This document shows, one piece after another, positions 8,760 to 17,063 of a stretch of 64,000 nt of DNA. Both the position numbers and the translations under genes were made by a program. The stretch is from Sphingomonas sp. MA1305 (GTDB lineage Bacteria; Pseudomonadota; Alphaproteobacteria; Sphingomonadales; Sphingomonadaceae): contig NZ_RCVT01000005.1 of NCBI RefSeq assembly GCF_016107325.1, positions 124,001-188,000 of the forward strand, in the 5' to 3' direction. The stretch's first letter is position 1. Each line of letters starts with the position of its first letter. The notes beneath the pieces are model-generated. The model did not search any database and had not been told where the DNA came from. It worked only from the letters and a program-made list of their open reading frames with translations.

Positions 8760-9662
8760 CGGTCGGCCGCGCCGTCGCGCCCGCGTCGCATCGACGAGGA
8801 CCACGCCGTCGACCCCCGGATTGTCGCCGGCGAGCTTGCAGCGGACGGCATCGTCGGGCGGCGCCGCGCCCATATCCTCGGCGAGCCCGAGCAGCGGCCG
8901 CAGATAGTCCGGCGGCTCGCGCTCCGGTGCCTCCGGCATCGGCGGGAGGTCTCCCACCGGCGTGTCGGGCGAGCGCTCGCGTGCCAGGGCGGCGAGCCGG
9001 TTCAGCCCGGCGATCGCGCCGTCGATCGGGTCGCGCTCGGGACCGCCGCCCGCCCCGGCGCAGAGCAGACACCGCCATGCCACCGAGACCTGCGCGAGCG
9101 TGTCGAACGTCTTGTCGGGCGGACTGCCCATCACCCGCGGATAGACCGCGCCGAGCGGGGCGACGCTCGCCCCCCAGCAGCCGACGCATTGGTGGCACGC
9201 GCAATGGTGGAGCGGGAGCCGCGACGGGTCATCGAGATGGTTGTAGAAGGCGTAGAGTGCCGGGACGCGGCGTCGCACCGACGTCGCCCACAGCCGGTCG
9301 ATCTGGCGGACCCCGGTGTTGCCGACATAGCGGTCGATATGCGCATAGACCCGGTCGCGGTCGTCGAGCACCTTGGCCTGGACGAGGAAGCGCAGATAGC
9401 GGCCGGTCGCCGCATCGTGGAGGCACCATTCCCAGTCGGCGCCGGTCTTGCCCTCCTCGGGCTTCGTGAACGGGACGATGTGGATCGCGCCGGGCAGCTC
9501 GGCCGCGAGGTCGAGCAGCACCGTCTCGGTGACGGTCTCCTCCGAGAAGGGGAAGGCGAGCCGCTTGGCGACGCCGCGGCGGTCCCAGATCCAGTGGGCG
9601 CTGGCGTAGAGGCCGGTGTCGAGATCGCGGAACGGGCGGCCGAAGCCGGGGTGGTGGACCAT
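8751..9662 (-). CDS. DUF6615 family protein with a nuclease-like motif
   Basis: This 303-residue protein starts at ATG 9662 (MVHHPGFGRPFRDLD). The region FSEETVTETVLLDLA ... KTGADWEWCLHD ... RFLVQAKVLD matches my memory of DUF6615. The order E, then D-W-E-W, then Q-A-K looks like a PD-(D/E)XK nuclease core, but this is inference. A cysteine/histidine cluster HHCACHQCVGC (about residue 160) may bind zinc. DUF6615 proteins are scattered among plasmids and defence-rich regions. A tandem repeat runs through the stop codon. Confidence 0.65.
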   Translation of the reverse strand: MVHHPGFGRPFRDLDTGLYASAHWIWDRRGVAKRLAFPFSEETVTETVLLDLAAELPGAIHIVPFTKPEEGKTGADWEWCLHDAATGRYLRFLVQAKVLDDRDRVYAHIDRYVGNTGVRQIDRLWATSVRRRVPALYAFYNHLDDPSRLPLHHCACHQCVGCWGASVAPLGAVYPRVMGSPPDKTFDTLAQVSVAWRCLLCAGAGGGPERDPIDGAIAGLNRLAALARERSPDTPVGDLPPMPEAPEREPPDYLRPLLGLAEDMGAAPPDDAVRCKLAGDNPGVDGVVLVDATRARRRGRPDD

Positions 9663-9709
9663 GCGGCGACGATAGCGCGCGCTTCGGCCCGGCGCGAGCG
9701 GCGGGCGGG

Positions 9710-10414
9710 TCAGCCGAGGATGTTGACCGCGCGGGCGGCGACGAGCGCGATGGTCGGGAGCGAGATCGCCGCCTCGACCATCATCAGCATCTTCGCGCGG
9801 CGGGTGAGCGGCATCGCGTCGGTCGGCGAGAAGGCGGTGGCGTTGGTGAAGGAGAGGTAGAGATAGTCGAGGAAGCCGGGCAGCCAGGCGGCGTCCTCGC
9901 CGCCGAGCCCGGCTTGGGGAAACAGGAAGTCGGTGCGCTTCTCGGAAACGACCGCGCGGGTGGCGGGGCCGCCGCGGTCGATGCTCCAGAACCAGAGCGC
10001 GAAGACGATGACGTTGATGCACTAGACGATGAGCGCGTCGAGGAGGAGCGTGCGGCCGAGCTGGTGCGAGGTGCCGCGCACGAGGTCGTGGACGAGGTCG
10101 GCGAGCGCGGCGCCGTTGATGAGCGTGATGAGCGCGGTGAGCGCGAGGGCGGCGGCGCGGATGGTGCGGCGCGCGCGCAGCACGCGCAGCCAGTGGTGCC
10201 GCGTGGTCGCCTGCGCCGCGCTCGCCTGCGTCCAGGCGGTCGCCGCCGCGAGCGGGACGAGCAGCGTCAGCTCGACGACCGGCGCGAACCAGCGCGGGCC
10301 GAGCGTCAGGTCGTTCCTGAGGAGGAGCTGCAGCCCGGCGATCGCCGCGACCGCGGCGCGCGCGTACCAGACGTCCGAGGCGTGGGCGTGGATCGCCTTC
10401 AGGTCCTGCTCCAC
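9710..10414 (-). pseudogene. Ion-channel-like membrane protein interrupted by an in-frame TAG
   Basis: One frame from GTG 10414 (GGAGG just upstream) to the stop at 9710 encodes a four-helix membrane protein, with its only break a TAG at 10022-10024. Before it: VEQDLKAIHAHASDVW and three hydrophobic helices. After it, in the same frame: CINVIVFALWFWSIDRGG, then DYLYLSFTNATAFSPTDAMPL and a last helix, as in two-transmembrane potassium-channel-like proteins. The TAG falls inside a membrane helix where a TGG (Trp) codon would fit. The 3' part has no start of its own. It is either a recent nonsense mutation, a sequencing error or readthrough. Confidence 0.75.
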
Positions 10415-10508
10415 CCGTCCTCCGGCCACTGCTGTCCGCTGGGCCGATGCTAGGACCGGCGGCGCGGCGCTGCCAGCCCGCGGCACGCGGGCCCTCGGGA
10501 TCGCAGGC

Positions 10509-10547
10509 AAAAAAAGGACCCGCCGCGCAAGCGAGCGCGGCGGGTCC
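10509..10547 (-). terminator. Terminator after the DUF736 gene
   Basis: On the minus strand a perfect 13-bp stem (GGACCCGCCGCGC with its complement, 6-nt loop) is followed by seven T, 22 nt after the DUF736 stop. Confidence 0.92.
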
Positions 10548-10569
10548 GTCGGTGTCGTCGGGGGCGGGT

Positions 10570-11070
10570 TCAACCGACGAGCGCGGGCGCGGTCGACTCC
10601 CCGAGGCCGTCGTCGCCCGCGGCGCGGCGGCCGCGGCGCTGCCGGCCGGCCGTCTGGTCGGTGGCGTCCTCCTCCTCGGCCTCGCCGGGGAGCGGCGGCA
10701 GCGCGTCGTCGCCCCGCGTGGTCGCCATCGCCGCGGCGACGTCGCGCTTGCGGCTCGGGCGCGACCAGACGACGTTGTAGCTGCCGTCCTCCTGGCGGAA
10801 CGCCGACACGTAGAGCGGCTGGGCGAGGCTCGGATCGTCGATCTTGCCGTTGAGGAAGGTCTCCCCGGTCGCGTTGGAGGCGAGCTCGAAGAGCGCGCCG
10901 ACCTGGACCCACGACCGCGACGCGGTGTTGAGCGCGTGGATCTCGTACTTGGGCGCCTTCGGGTTGACCGAACGCACCTCGCGCAGCGCGATCGTCATCG
11001 CGACCGCGAGCGTCGACACCCGGCCGATGTAGATGCCGGCCTCGTTCTGCTTGATGGAACCGATGTTCAT
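10570..11070 (-). CDS. DUF736 family plasmid protein
   Basis: This 166-residue protein has the usual DUF736 opening (MNIGSIKQNEAGIYIGRVSTLAVAMTIALREV) and the core KAPKYEIHALNTASRSWVQVGALFE followed by PLYVSAFRQEDGSYNVVWSRP. The last 50 residues are charged, low-complexity tail. DUF736 genes are near-universal on alphaproteobacterial conjugative plasmids and ICEs; the function is unknown. AGGAGG lies 8 nt upstream of the ATG, the upstream leader carries a hairpin and a purine-rich tract, and a strong terminator follows. Confidence 0.9.
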   Translation of the reverse strand: MNIGSIKQNEAGIYIGRVSTLAVAMTIALREVRSVNPKAPKYEIHALNTASRSWVQVGALFELASNATGETFLNGKIDDPSLAQPLYVSAFRQEDGSYNVVWSRPSRKRDVAAAMATTRGDDALPPLPGEAEEEDATDQTAGRQRRGRRAAGDDGLGESTAPALVG

Positions 11071-11125
11071 GGCGAAAACCTCCTGATCCGTCTCGAACCC
11101 CTTGTCCGTGACACCTCACTCTTCC

Positions 11126-11160
11126 CCGCTCCTCTTCCCGGCCTCCGGCCGGGTGAGGCG
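11126..11160 (-). promoter_or_regulatory. Hairpin plus purine-rich leader upstream of DUF736
   Basis: On the minus strand a hairpin (CACCCGGCC GGA GGCCGGG) runs straight into GGGAAGAGGAGCGGGGAAGAG. The same arrangement precedes the genes starting at 13301 and 17708, and related purine tracts precede several others. Confidence 0.45.
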
Positions 11161-11254
11161 CGCCAGCGCCGATCCGTCGCCGCGCCGCGCGGCGACGGGG
11201 TGGTCCCGGGGCGTGGTCCGAGGCTGCCCGGCGCCCCGCGCCGGTGGTCGGCGT

Positions 11255-11948
11255 TCAGGCGAGCGGTGCCGGCATGGCGAGCCACTCGGGTTCGTCGTCG
11301 GCGATCGGCAGGTTGACCCGCGCCGCTTCGGCCTCGGAGAAGACGGCGGCGTCCCTGAGGCGGCCGAAGCCGGTCCCGCCGTTCCAGAAGCTCAGACCGT
11401 GGTCGCGATCGCGCATGACGAGGACGAAGCCGTCGACGCCCTCGTCGCGGGTGCGGTCGAGCGCGTTCGAGGCCGCGGCTCGAGCCGTGACCGGCGATGC
11501 CCTCGGCGGTGATGACGACATAGCCGCCGCCGAATTCGCCGGCGCGCAGCCGGTCGCAGTCGAGCGCATATTCGAAGCCGCACGGCAGCGCCGAGGGACA
11601 GCACCGCCGGATCAGTTCGGCGAGCGTGTCAGGGGCGACCTGGTCGCCGCCGAAATAGACCCCGACCCGGCCGTCGGCGTCGGGGGTGCCGGTGTGGATG
11701 TCGCAGTCGAGCGCCGGATAGGCGGCATCGTCGAAGAGCGCGAGGAACCCCGCGAACGGATCGTCGTCGCCCGCCGGGAACGCCGCCGCGAACCCCGCGC
11801 CGAGTTCGGCGAACGCCGCGCGGCGCTCGTCGCCCTCGGGTTCTTCGAAGGAGAGCGTCTCGGCCGCGCATTGCGCGGCGTTGAGTAGCGCGGCCTCGGC
11901 GGCGGTGACGGTCAGCGTGAATGCGGCCTTGGTGTAGCTGTTGGCCAT
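11255..11948 (-). pseudogene. Conserved hypothetical gene with a one-base frameshift
   Basis: The first 150 or so codons from ATG 11948 (MANSYTKAAFTLTV...) have normal coding character up to YVVITAEGIAGHGS. Near 11470-11500 coding character passes to another frame: ALDRTRDEGVDGFVLVMRDRDHGLSFWNGGTGF, ending at the stop at 11255. Beyond the switch the first frame turns arginine-rich, like the shadow frames elsewhere. A single-base indel restores one protein of about 230 residues. AGGAG precedes the start and the DUF6915 gene lies 10 nt upstream. Real mutation or assembly error cannot be separated here. Function unknown. Confidence 0.65.
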
Positions 11949-11958
11949 GGTCGGGCTC

Positions 11959-12315
11959 CTAATGGGTGGTGTCGGGCGCGGGCGCGCCGGCAGGATTGCC
12001 GCGCAGGATCCAGGGCGCGGGCTGAATGACCCGCGCCCAGTCGGCGAAGCTCGGGATGCGGCCGAGATCCTCCGTCACGTGCTGCTCCCCGATCTGGCGG
12101 ACCGGAACGACGCGTCCCGCGCTGTTGGTGATGGTCACGCCGAAGAGCGTCTCGAGCATGAAGATGCCCTCGGCATGGTGACGCAGCGCGCGGTGCCGCG
12201 GATCGGCGATGATCCGCTTCGATTCGTCGAACCATTGGTGGAGCGGCAGATAATCCTCGGGGATGCCGCCCCAGCGGCGCACCGAGCTCAGCGCATGATG
12301 ATAGCAATGCGACAT
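11959..12315 (-). CDS. DUF6915 family protein
   Basis: This 118-residue protein (MSHCYHHALSSVRRWGG) has the stretch WFDESKRIIADPRHRALRHHAEGIF and ends with GRIPSFADWARVIQPAPW, the pattern I associate with DUF6915. GAGGAG lies 8 nt before ATG 12315. It sits between the DUF6878 gene (11 nt upstream) and the frameshifted gene (10 nt downstream), so the three form one operon. Conserved histidines (HCYHH, RHRALRHH) suggest a metal site, but no activity is known. Confidence 0.75.
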   Translation of the reverse strand: MSHCYHHALSSVRRWGGIPEDYLPLHQWFDESKRIIADPRHRALRHHAEGIFMLETLFGVTITNSAGRVVPVRQIGEQHVTEDLGRIPSFADWARVIQPAPWILRGNPAGAPAPDTTH

Positions 12316-12326
12316 GGCCGGGCTCC

Positions 12327-13301
12327 TCACAGCTGGGTGGTGAAGAGTTCGGAGTCGGTGAAATAGACGTTGTGATCGAGCGTCGCGGTCCGCGCCGCGA
12401 CGTCGATCGTCACCGTCCCGAACGCGCCGTCGTTGTTCTCCCAGCCGCTGTGATAGGCCGCGAGCGCCTCGGTCCCGATCTCCTCGAGCGCGGCCTCGAG
12501 GCTGGCGACGTCGACGACGACGCTGCCGTCGTACCCAGAGACGTAGCGCTCGCAGGCGACCGCGGGGAGCACGACCGGCGCGCCGGCGGCATCGTCGGCG
12601 CGGACCTCGTTGATCTGGCCGCTGTCGCCGCCGCCGTCATAGGCGATCACGACCGTGGCGATGCCGTGCGCGGCGAGGATCGGCGCCGCCGCGGCGACCG
12701 CGGCGGCGGTCACCGCGCGCGATACCGCCATGCCGTCGAGCGGCGCGCCGGCGGCATCGGCGAACCGCGGGTCGCGCGCGACCGCGACCGCCGGCGCGCC
12801 GGGTCGGACGCGCTCGGCGAACCGCGCGGCCTCGGCGGGAAAGGCGGCGGCGAGATGGGCGTGGGCCTCGGCGAAGGCGGGTAGCGGGAAGCTGCCGTCC
12901 CAGCCCGGACGGGTGGTGGCGAGCGCGCCGATGACGATCTCGGCGAGCTCGGTCCGCGGCGCGGTGCCAACGACGCCGCCGTAGATCACCGGCGGGGTGA
13001 ATCCGGCCTCGGTCCAGGTCGAGAGGCCCGTGGCCACGGCGTCGCGATAGGCCGCGATCGCCGCCGCGTCGCCCGCCGCCGGGTCGGTCGCGAGCCCGAG
13101 CGTGCGATAGCGCCCGAAATCGTGCGCGTGGTCGAGCGCGATGAAGCGGCATCCCGCGGGCGGCGGCCCGTAGCGCGCGATCAGCGCGGCGCGCAGGACG
13201 TCGACCTCGAGCGCGTTCAGCGCGGCGAAGCCGGGGGTGCGGCCGAGCTGCGCGCACGGCTCGCGGGCGGGGGCGCCGCCGAGATCGATCGGGTGCGACA
13301 T
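12327..13301 (-). CDS. Protein with C-terminal DUF6878 domain
   Basis: The protein is 324 residues. The C-terminal half carries the DUF6878 pattern: VVIAYDGGGDSGQINEVRADD, then EEIGTEALAAYHSGWENNDGAFGTVTIDVAARTATLDHNVYFTDSELF. The N-terminal 200 residues are Ala/Arg-rich with no family I know, so this is longer than a lone DUF6878 protein. ATG 13301 has GAGGAG 8-10 nt upstream. A hairpin and purine-rich leader precede it. Function unknown. Confidence 0.72.
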   Translation of the reverse strand: MSHPIDLGGAPAREPCAQLGRTPGFAALNALEVDVLRAALIARYGPPPAGCRFIALDHAHDFGRYRTLGLATDPAAGDAAAIAAYRDAVATGLSTWTEAGFTPPVIYGGVVGTAPRTELAEIVIGALATTRPGWDGSFPLPAFAEAHAHLAAAFPAEAARFAERVRPGAPAVAVARDPRFADAAGAPLDGMAVSRAVTAAAVAAAAPILAAHGIATVVIAYDGGGDSGQINEVRADDAAGAPVVLPAVACERYVSGYDGSVVVDVASLEAALEEIGTEALAAYHSGWENNDGAFGTVTIDVAARTATLDHNVYFTDSELFTTQL

Positions 13302-13338
13302 GGGTTCTTCTCCTCGCATTGGAACTGCCTCGCCGCGC

Positions 13339-13373
13339 CCCCTCCCCTCTGTCCGGCCACCGGCCGGGTCGCC
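13339..13373 (-). promoter_or_regulatory. Hairpin plus purine-rich leader upstream of the DUF6878 gene
   Basis: On the minus strand a hairpin ACCCGGCCGGTGGCCGG is followed by ACAGAGGGGAGGGGG, about 40 nt before the start codon; compare 11126-11160 and 17746-17784. Confidence 0.45.
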
Positions 13374-13405
13374 GCCCGTCGTCGCTGCTGGCGGTCGTGC
13401 CGGGG

Positions 13406-14386
13406 TCATTGCAGCGCGGCGTCGGGCGCATCGCGCAGGCCGGTCGCGGACAGGCCCTCCTCGAACCGCTCCAGCCACGAGCGCATCGTCGGCCGGTCCT
13501 CGACGGGAATAGCGGCGGCGACGTCCTGGAAGCGGACGAGGTCGAGCGGCGCGTCGCGCGCGATGCGATCGATCTCGACCGCGGGCAGCAGCCGCTCGTG
13601 CCGGATGAAGTCGGTCATCCGGCCCGGGCGCGCGCGCGTGGTCTTGCGCCACAACCCTTCGACCGTGCGCAGCCGCGGCGCGGCGCGCGCCTCGATCAGG
13701 ACGATGAGGCGCAGGCACCAGGCCGGCAGTGCCCGGACCTCGGCCGGGGTCATGCCGAGGCAGAACCAGCACGACGACTTGACCGGAACCGGCAGCCCCG
13801 CGGCCTCGATCCGTGCCGCGCAGCGGGCGCGATCCCAGCCCCATTCGCGCAACGGATAGCGGCAGGTGAAGCGCTCGCTCTCGATCCCCGCGGCATGGGC
13901 ATGGCGCTGGCTGTCGCGCGGCCCGGCGTCGTAGCCGATCAGGCGGACGACCTTGTCGCCGCGCGCCCACGCCGCCTGCGCCGGTGCCCAGTCGCGCAGG
14001 AACGCCTCCTGCGGCGCCGCCTTGAACTTGAGGCTGCACGAGTGCCGCCCCAGCGCGATGCTCGGCAGCGTCGCGTTGGTCAGCAAATTCTCGAGCAGCG
14101 AATAATAAGGCGGCCAGTTCTTGAACCGGCGCGGGACGTAGCGGACGATCTCGTGGCGCAGCCCGTGCGCGCGCATCCAGGGGCGGATCACCTCGAGATA
14201 CTCGTAGGTCCTGGGGTTCTCGGCCCCGGGGTCGGCGGTGAGCACGAGATCGGGCGGCTCGCCGCGCGCGACGAGCTCGACCAGCATCGCGGTGCTGTCG
14301 ACGCCGACGCCGTAGGCGAGCACCACGGGCGGCGCGGGGGCGAGCGCGAGGCGGTCGGGCGTGCGCGCCACGGCCTCGGCGGTCAC
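13406..14386 (-). CDS. PAPS-reductase-like (adenine-nucleotide alpha hydrolase fold) protein
   Basis: This 326-residue protein has a PP-loop near its start (VVLAYGVGVDSTAML, residues 21-35) like phosphoadenosine phosphosulfate reductases and ATP-pyrophosphatases. Cysteines C117 (GRHSCSLKFK) and the pair C206/C209 (KSSCWFCLGM) are placed to bind an Fe-S cluster or zinc. Plasmid and phage members of this family are often tied to nucleic-acid sulfur or base modification rather than sulfate assimilation. It starts at GTG 14386 and overlaps the upstream gene by 4 nt (GTGA), so it is translationally coupled. Exact substrate unknown. Confidence 0.8.
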   Translation of the reverse strand: MTAEAVARTPDRLALAPAPPVVLAYGVGVDSTAMLVELVARGEPPDLVLTADPGAENPRTYEYLEVIRPWMRAHGLRHEIVRYVPRRFKNWPPYYSLLENLLTNATLPSIALGRHSCSLKFKAAPQEAFLRDWAPAQAAWARGDKVVRLIGYDAGPRDSQRHAHAAGIESERFTCRYPLREWGWDRARCAARIEAAGLPVPVKSSCWFCLGMTPAEVRALPAWCLRLIVLIEARAAPRLRTVEGLWRKTTRARPGRMTDFIRHERLLPAVEIDRIARDAPLDLVRFQDVAAAIPVEDRPTMRSWLERFEEGLSATGLRDAPDAALQ

Positions 14387-14838
14387 GCCGCGGCTCCGTC
14401 GACCAGCGTCAGCGGCGGCACCACGAACGCGGCGCGGGCGAAGAATGCCTCGATCGCCGCGAGCGAGCCGAGCCGACGAACGTCGGCCACGCCGATCGTC
14501 ACCGCGTCGCCCTCGTTGGTCTCGAACGTCTCGGGCGCGCCGTCGCCGACGTGAACGACACGCTCGGGTCCGAACGCGCCGGCGCAGCTGCCCGAACGCC
14601 TGACATAGGCCAACCCGTGCGTTTCGCAGAACGCCTCGAGCGCGTCGAAGACGCCGCCACGTAGTTCGTAGGCGCAGATCTCGAGCGGCGCGCCGTCGCG
14701 CATCGCTTGTCCGTCGAGCGGGTCCTCGTCCCAGCCCGCGAAGCCGCCGTCCTGCCGGGCGGCCTCGCACAGATCGTCGAGGAGGGCGCGGCGCAGCGGG
14801 CCGCCGATCAGGATGGAGGCGGAAGCACGATCGGCCAT
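14383..14838 (-). CDS. Conserved hypothetical protein coupled to the PAPS-reductase-like gene
   Basis: This 151-residue acidic protein (MADRASASILIGGPLRRALLDDLCEAARQDG) has alternating strands and helices and a conserved-looking GSCAGAFGPERVVHVGDG stretch. No domain recognised. Its stop is shared with the GTG start of the PAPS-reductase-like gene. It belongs to the same minus-strand run as the Mom-like gene 58 nt upstream. A role in that cluster is inference from coupling alone. Confidence 0.6.
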   Translation of the reverse strand: MADRASASILIGGPLRRALLDDLCEAARQDGGFAGWDEDPLDGQAMRDGAPLEICAYELRGGVFDALEAFCETHGLAYVRRSGSCAGAFGPERVVHVGDGAPETFETNEGDAVTIGVADVRRLGSLAAIEAFFARAAFVVPPLTLVDGAAA

Positions 14839-14896
14839 GACGGGTCTCCGGTGGGGTTGGGGGTGCGAAGGCGTGCTGCGCGGCCTCGGCCGGCGG

Positions 14897-15718
14897 TCAG
14901 GCAGGCTCGGACGGCGCGGTCGCCGCCGGTCGCCACGCAGCGTCGGGGCGCGGATAGGCGAGCCGCGGCAGCGTGCGGCCGCGCGAACGCGCGGTGCGGG
15001 TCAGCTCGAAACAATAGGTGAAGAGACCCGCCTGGCGCGCGCGGACGAGGCGGCCGGTGCGCTTCAGCCGTTCCAGCCAGCGCGCCGGGTCCTCGCCGCG
15101 GAGCGGCGGCGGCATGCCGAGCGCGCGCAGCCGGTCGACCCCGCCGCCCGCGCCCCGCTCGCCGCCGCGGATCTTCGACAGCGTCCGTTCGGAGACGGTC
15201 GTGGCGCCGACCCGCCAGACCGTGCGCGGCCGGCTGATCCCGCGATAGGCGCCCGACAGCGCGGCATAGACCTGCCCGACATGGCCGAAGCGGGGATCGC
15301 TGTAGCTGACCACGGCCTCGATCGACGGGCGCTCGCGACGCAGCAGCCGGAAGGCGCGGCTGACGAAGAAGCTCTCGCCGTTGCCGGCGACGCTCGGCAG
15401 GCACAGGAGCCGGGCAAGCACGCAGCCCCGCTCCGGTTCGGCGAAGCCGGTGTGGGCAGTGACGACCGCGCCAACCGCGGGCACCCCGAAGACGGCGATG
15501 CCGGCGAGGCTCGCGCGGCCGCCCGGGCCGGGGCCGAACAATCCGGCGGCGAGGTGCGCGGCGGGATAGGTCGCGAGATAATGATGGCGGGCAACGAAGG
15601 CGCGCGCGATCTCGGCCTCGACCAGGTCGACGGCATAAAGTCGCGGGTCGATGACGCTCGTGTCGTCGACGAACAGGCTGCGCCGCTCGCGCCAGCGCTG
15701 GCTGCGGTCGGTGATCAT
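14897..15718 (-). CDS. Mom-like GNAT-fold protein, candidate DNA-modification enzyme
   Basis: The 273-residue protein resembles the phage Mu Mom family: FVARHHYLATYPAAH near residue 40, a GIAVFGVPAVGAVV segment, ARLLCLPSVAGNGESFFVSRAFRLL near 100, and the signature VSYSDPRFGHVGQVYAA plus LSGAYRGIS near 138-162. Mom proteins modify adenines in DNA and protect phage DNA from restriction. The start ATG 15718 overlaps the stop of the upstream gene by 4 nt (ATGA). The C-terminal 60 residues extend beyond the Mom core. The family call rests on pattern memory; activity is inferred. Confidence 0.65.
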   Translation of the reverse strand: MITDRSQRWRERRSLFVDDTSVIDPRLYAVDLVEAEIARAFVARHHYLATYPAAHLAAGLFGPGPGGRASLAGIAVFGVPAVGAVVTAHTGFAEPERGCVLARLLCLPSVAGNGESFFVSRAFRLLRRERPSIEAVVSYSDPRFGHVGQVYAALSGAYRGISRPRTVWRVGATTVSERTLSKIRGGERGAGGGVDRLRALGMPPPLRGEDPARWLERLKRTGRLVRARQAGLFTYCFELTRTARSRGRTLPRLAYPRPDAAWRPAATAPSEPA

Positions 15719-17031
15719 CGACCCGGTCCCGCCGGCGCCCGATCGGTTCCGCCGGCAGCGAGCCGCGTCGCCCCGGCGAACCGCCGGAGCAGCATGGTCA
15801 TCGCCGGGCGCAGCTTCGCCTTGGCGGAGACCGTCTCGGCGGGCGCGAGCGGCACGCCCGCCACGTCGACATAGCCGGTGGCAGGCCCGCCCCCGGCGAG
15901 GCCAATCTCGATCCGGTGGCCGCGAGGATGCGCCGGTCCGACGTGGCGTACCGTGAATTCGCCGAGCGCGGCGCTCAGCCCCTTGGCCGCCTTGGCCCAG
16001 CGGATGTGGCCGGCGCCGATGCTCGCCCCGGGCGCGAGGCCGCGGGCGAGCCAGGCGACGAAATGCGCCTTCTCCTGGAGCGGCGTGTTGCGGGTGCGCT
16101 CCATCGTCCGGCACAGCGGCAGCGCCGCGGCATGGGCGTCAACGACGGCGAGCCAGCCGCCCTGGACGGCGACGAGGATGTCGTCGATCTCGCGGCCCGC
16201 GAGCAGCGCCGCCAGCTGCGCGCGAAGCCTCGGCGCGGCCGCCAGTGCCGCCACCGTGGCGGTCGACGGCGTCGTGGCCCGGTGCGGCACCGCAAGCGCC
16301 GCGGCGACGAAACCGGTCTCGCCGATCACCACTGCAAGGGCCGCATCGGCGCCCGGCGTGGCGCGGAGGCGGCGCAGGAAGTCACCGTCGAACGCGGTCG
16401 GGTCGCCGGTGCGCCAGGCCTCGCGCGCGCTCAGGATCACCATGCGGCGGCCCCAGCTCGCCCGCCGCGGGCGGTCGCCCGGCGCGGGCCAGTCGCGCGG
16501 CAGCGGTCGCGCCGGCACCGACGGCGGCGCGACCGCGGGGGAAGCGACGAGATTGGCGCGCCGCGCGGTGTCGAACAGGTCGTCCGGACGCCCGCCGCCG
16601 TCCGCGAAACCGATCGCGTACGGCGTGGTCCCACCGCCACCCCGCCGGTCGCGGAACGGCCACCCGGCCTCGGCGGCATGACGGCCGTCGGCATAGGCGA
16701 CCGCGGCATCCCAGTCGTAGCCGCGCGCGTCGCGGGCGTGGAGGATGTGGCGCTCGCGCGGCTGGGGCTGCCCGGTCGCCACACGATCGGCGACGAACGC
16801 GAAGTTGCCGCGCTGCCGTTCCGCTTCCGCCCGATCGCGGATCGCGTCGTTGACCGGCCGCATCGCGGCGACGCGGGCGCGTGTCCGGGCCATCCGGTCG
16901 GCGAGCGGCGCGGTCGGCGGGAGGTCGGGAAAGTCCTGCCAGGCGGCGGCGATCGCGGCGGCGTGGTCGGGATCGCGGCCTCGGGCCAGCCAGTGGCCCG
17001 GATCGGCGGGATCGAAGACGGGGTCGGACAT
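15715..17031 (-). CDS. Conserved hypothetical protein coupled to the Mom-like gene
   Basis: The protein has 438 residues. The N-terminal 140 are rich in charged helices (DPGHWLARGRDPDHAAAIAAAW; RDARGYDWDAAVAYADGRHAAEAGWPF); the C-terminal half has strands and ends in a helix PAMTMLLRRFAG. No family recognised, no membrane span. Its stop overlaps the Mom-like start (ATGA), so both are made together. A partner role in DNA modification is possible but not shown. GGGAGG precedes the start at modest spacing. Confidence 0.65.
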   Translation of the reverse strand: MSDPVFDPADPGHWLARGRDPDHAAAIAAAWQDFPDLPPTAPLADRMARTRARVAAMRPVNDAIRDRAEAERQRGNFAFVADRVATGQPQPRERHILHARDARGYDWDAAVAYADGRHAAEAGWPFRDRRGGGGTTPYAIGFADGGGRPDDLFDTARRANLVASPAVAPPSVPARPLPRDWPAPGDRPRRASWGRRMVILSAREAWRTGDPTAFDGDFLRRLRATPGADAALAVVIGETGFVAAALAVPHRATTPSTATVAALAAAPRLRAQLAALLAGREIDDILVAVQGGWLAVVDAHAAALPLCRTMERTRNTPLQEKAHFVAWLARGLAPGASIGAGHIRWAKAAKGLSAALGEFTVRHVGPAHPRGHRIEIGLAGGGPATGYVDVAGVPLAPAETVSAKAKLRPAMTMLLRRFAGATRLAAGGTDRAPAGPGR

Positions 17032-17063
17032 GACGTCTCGCTCCTGACGGGAGGGGCGCCGGA

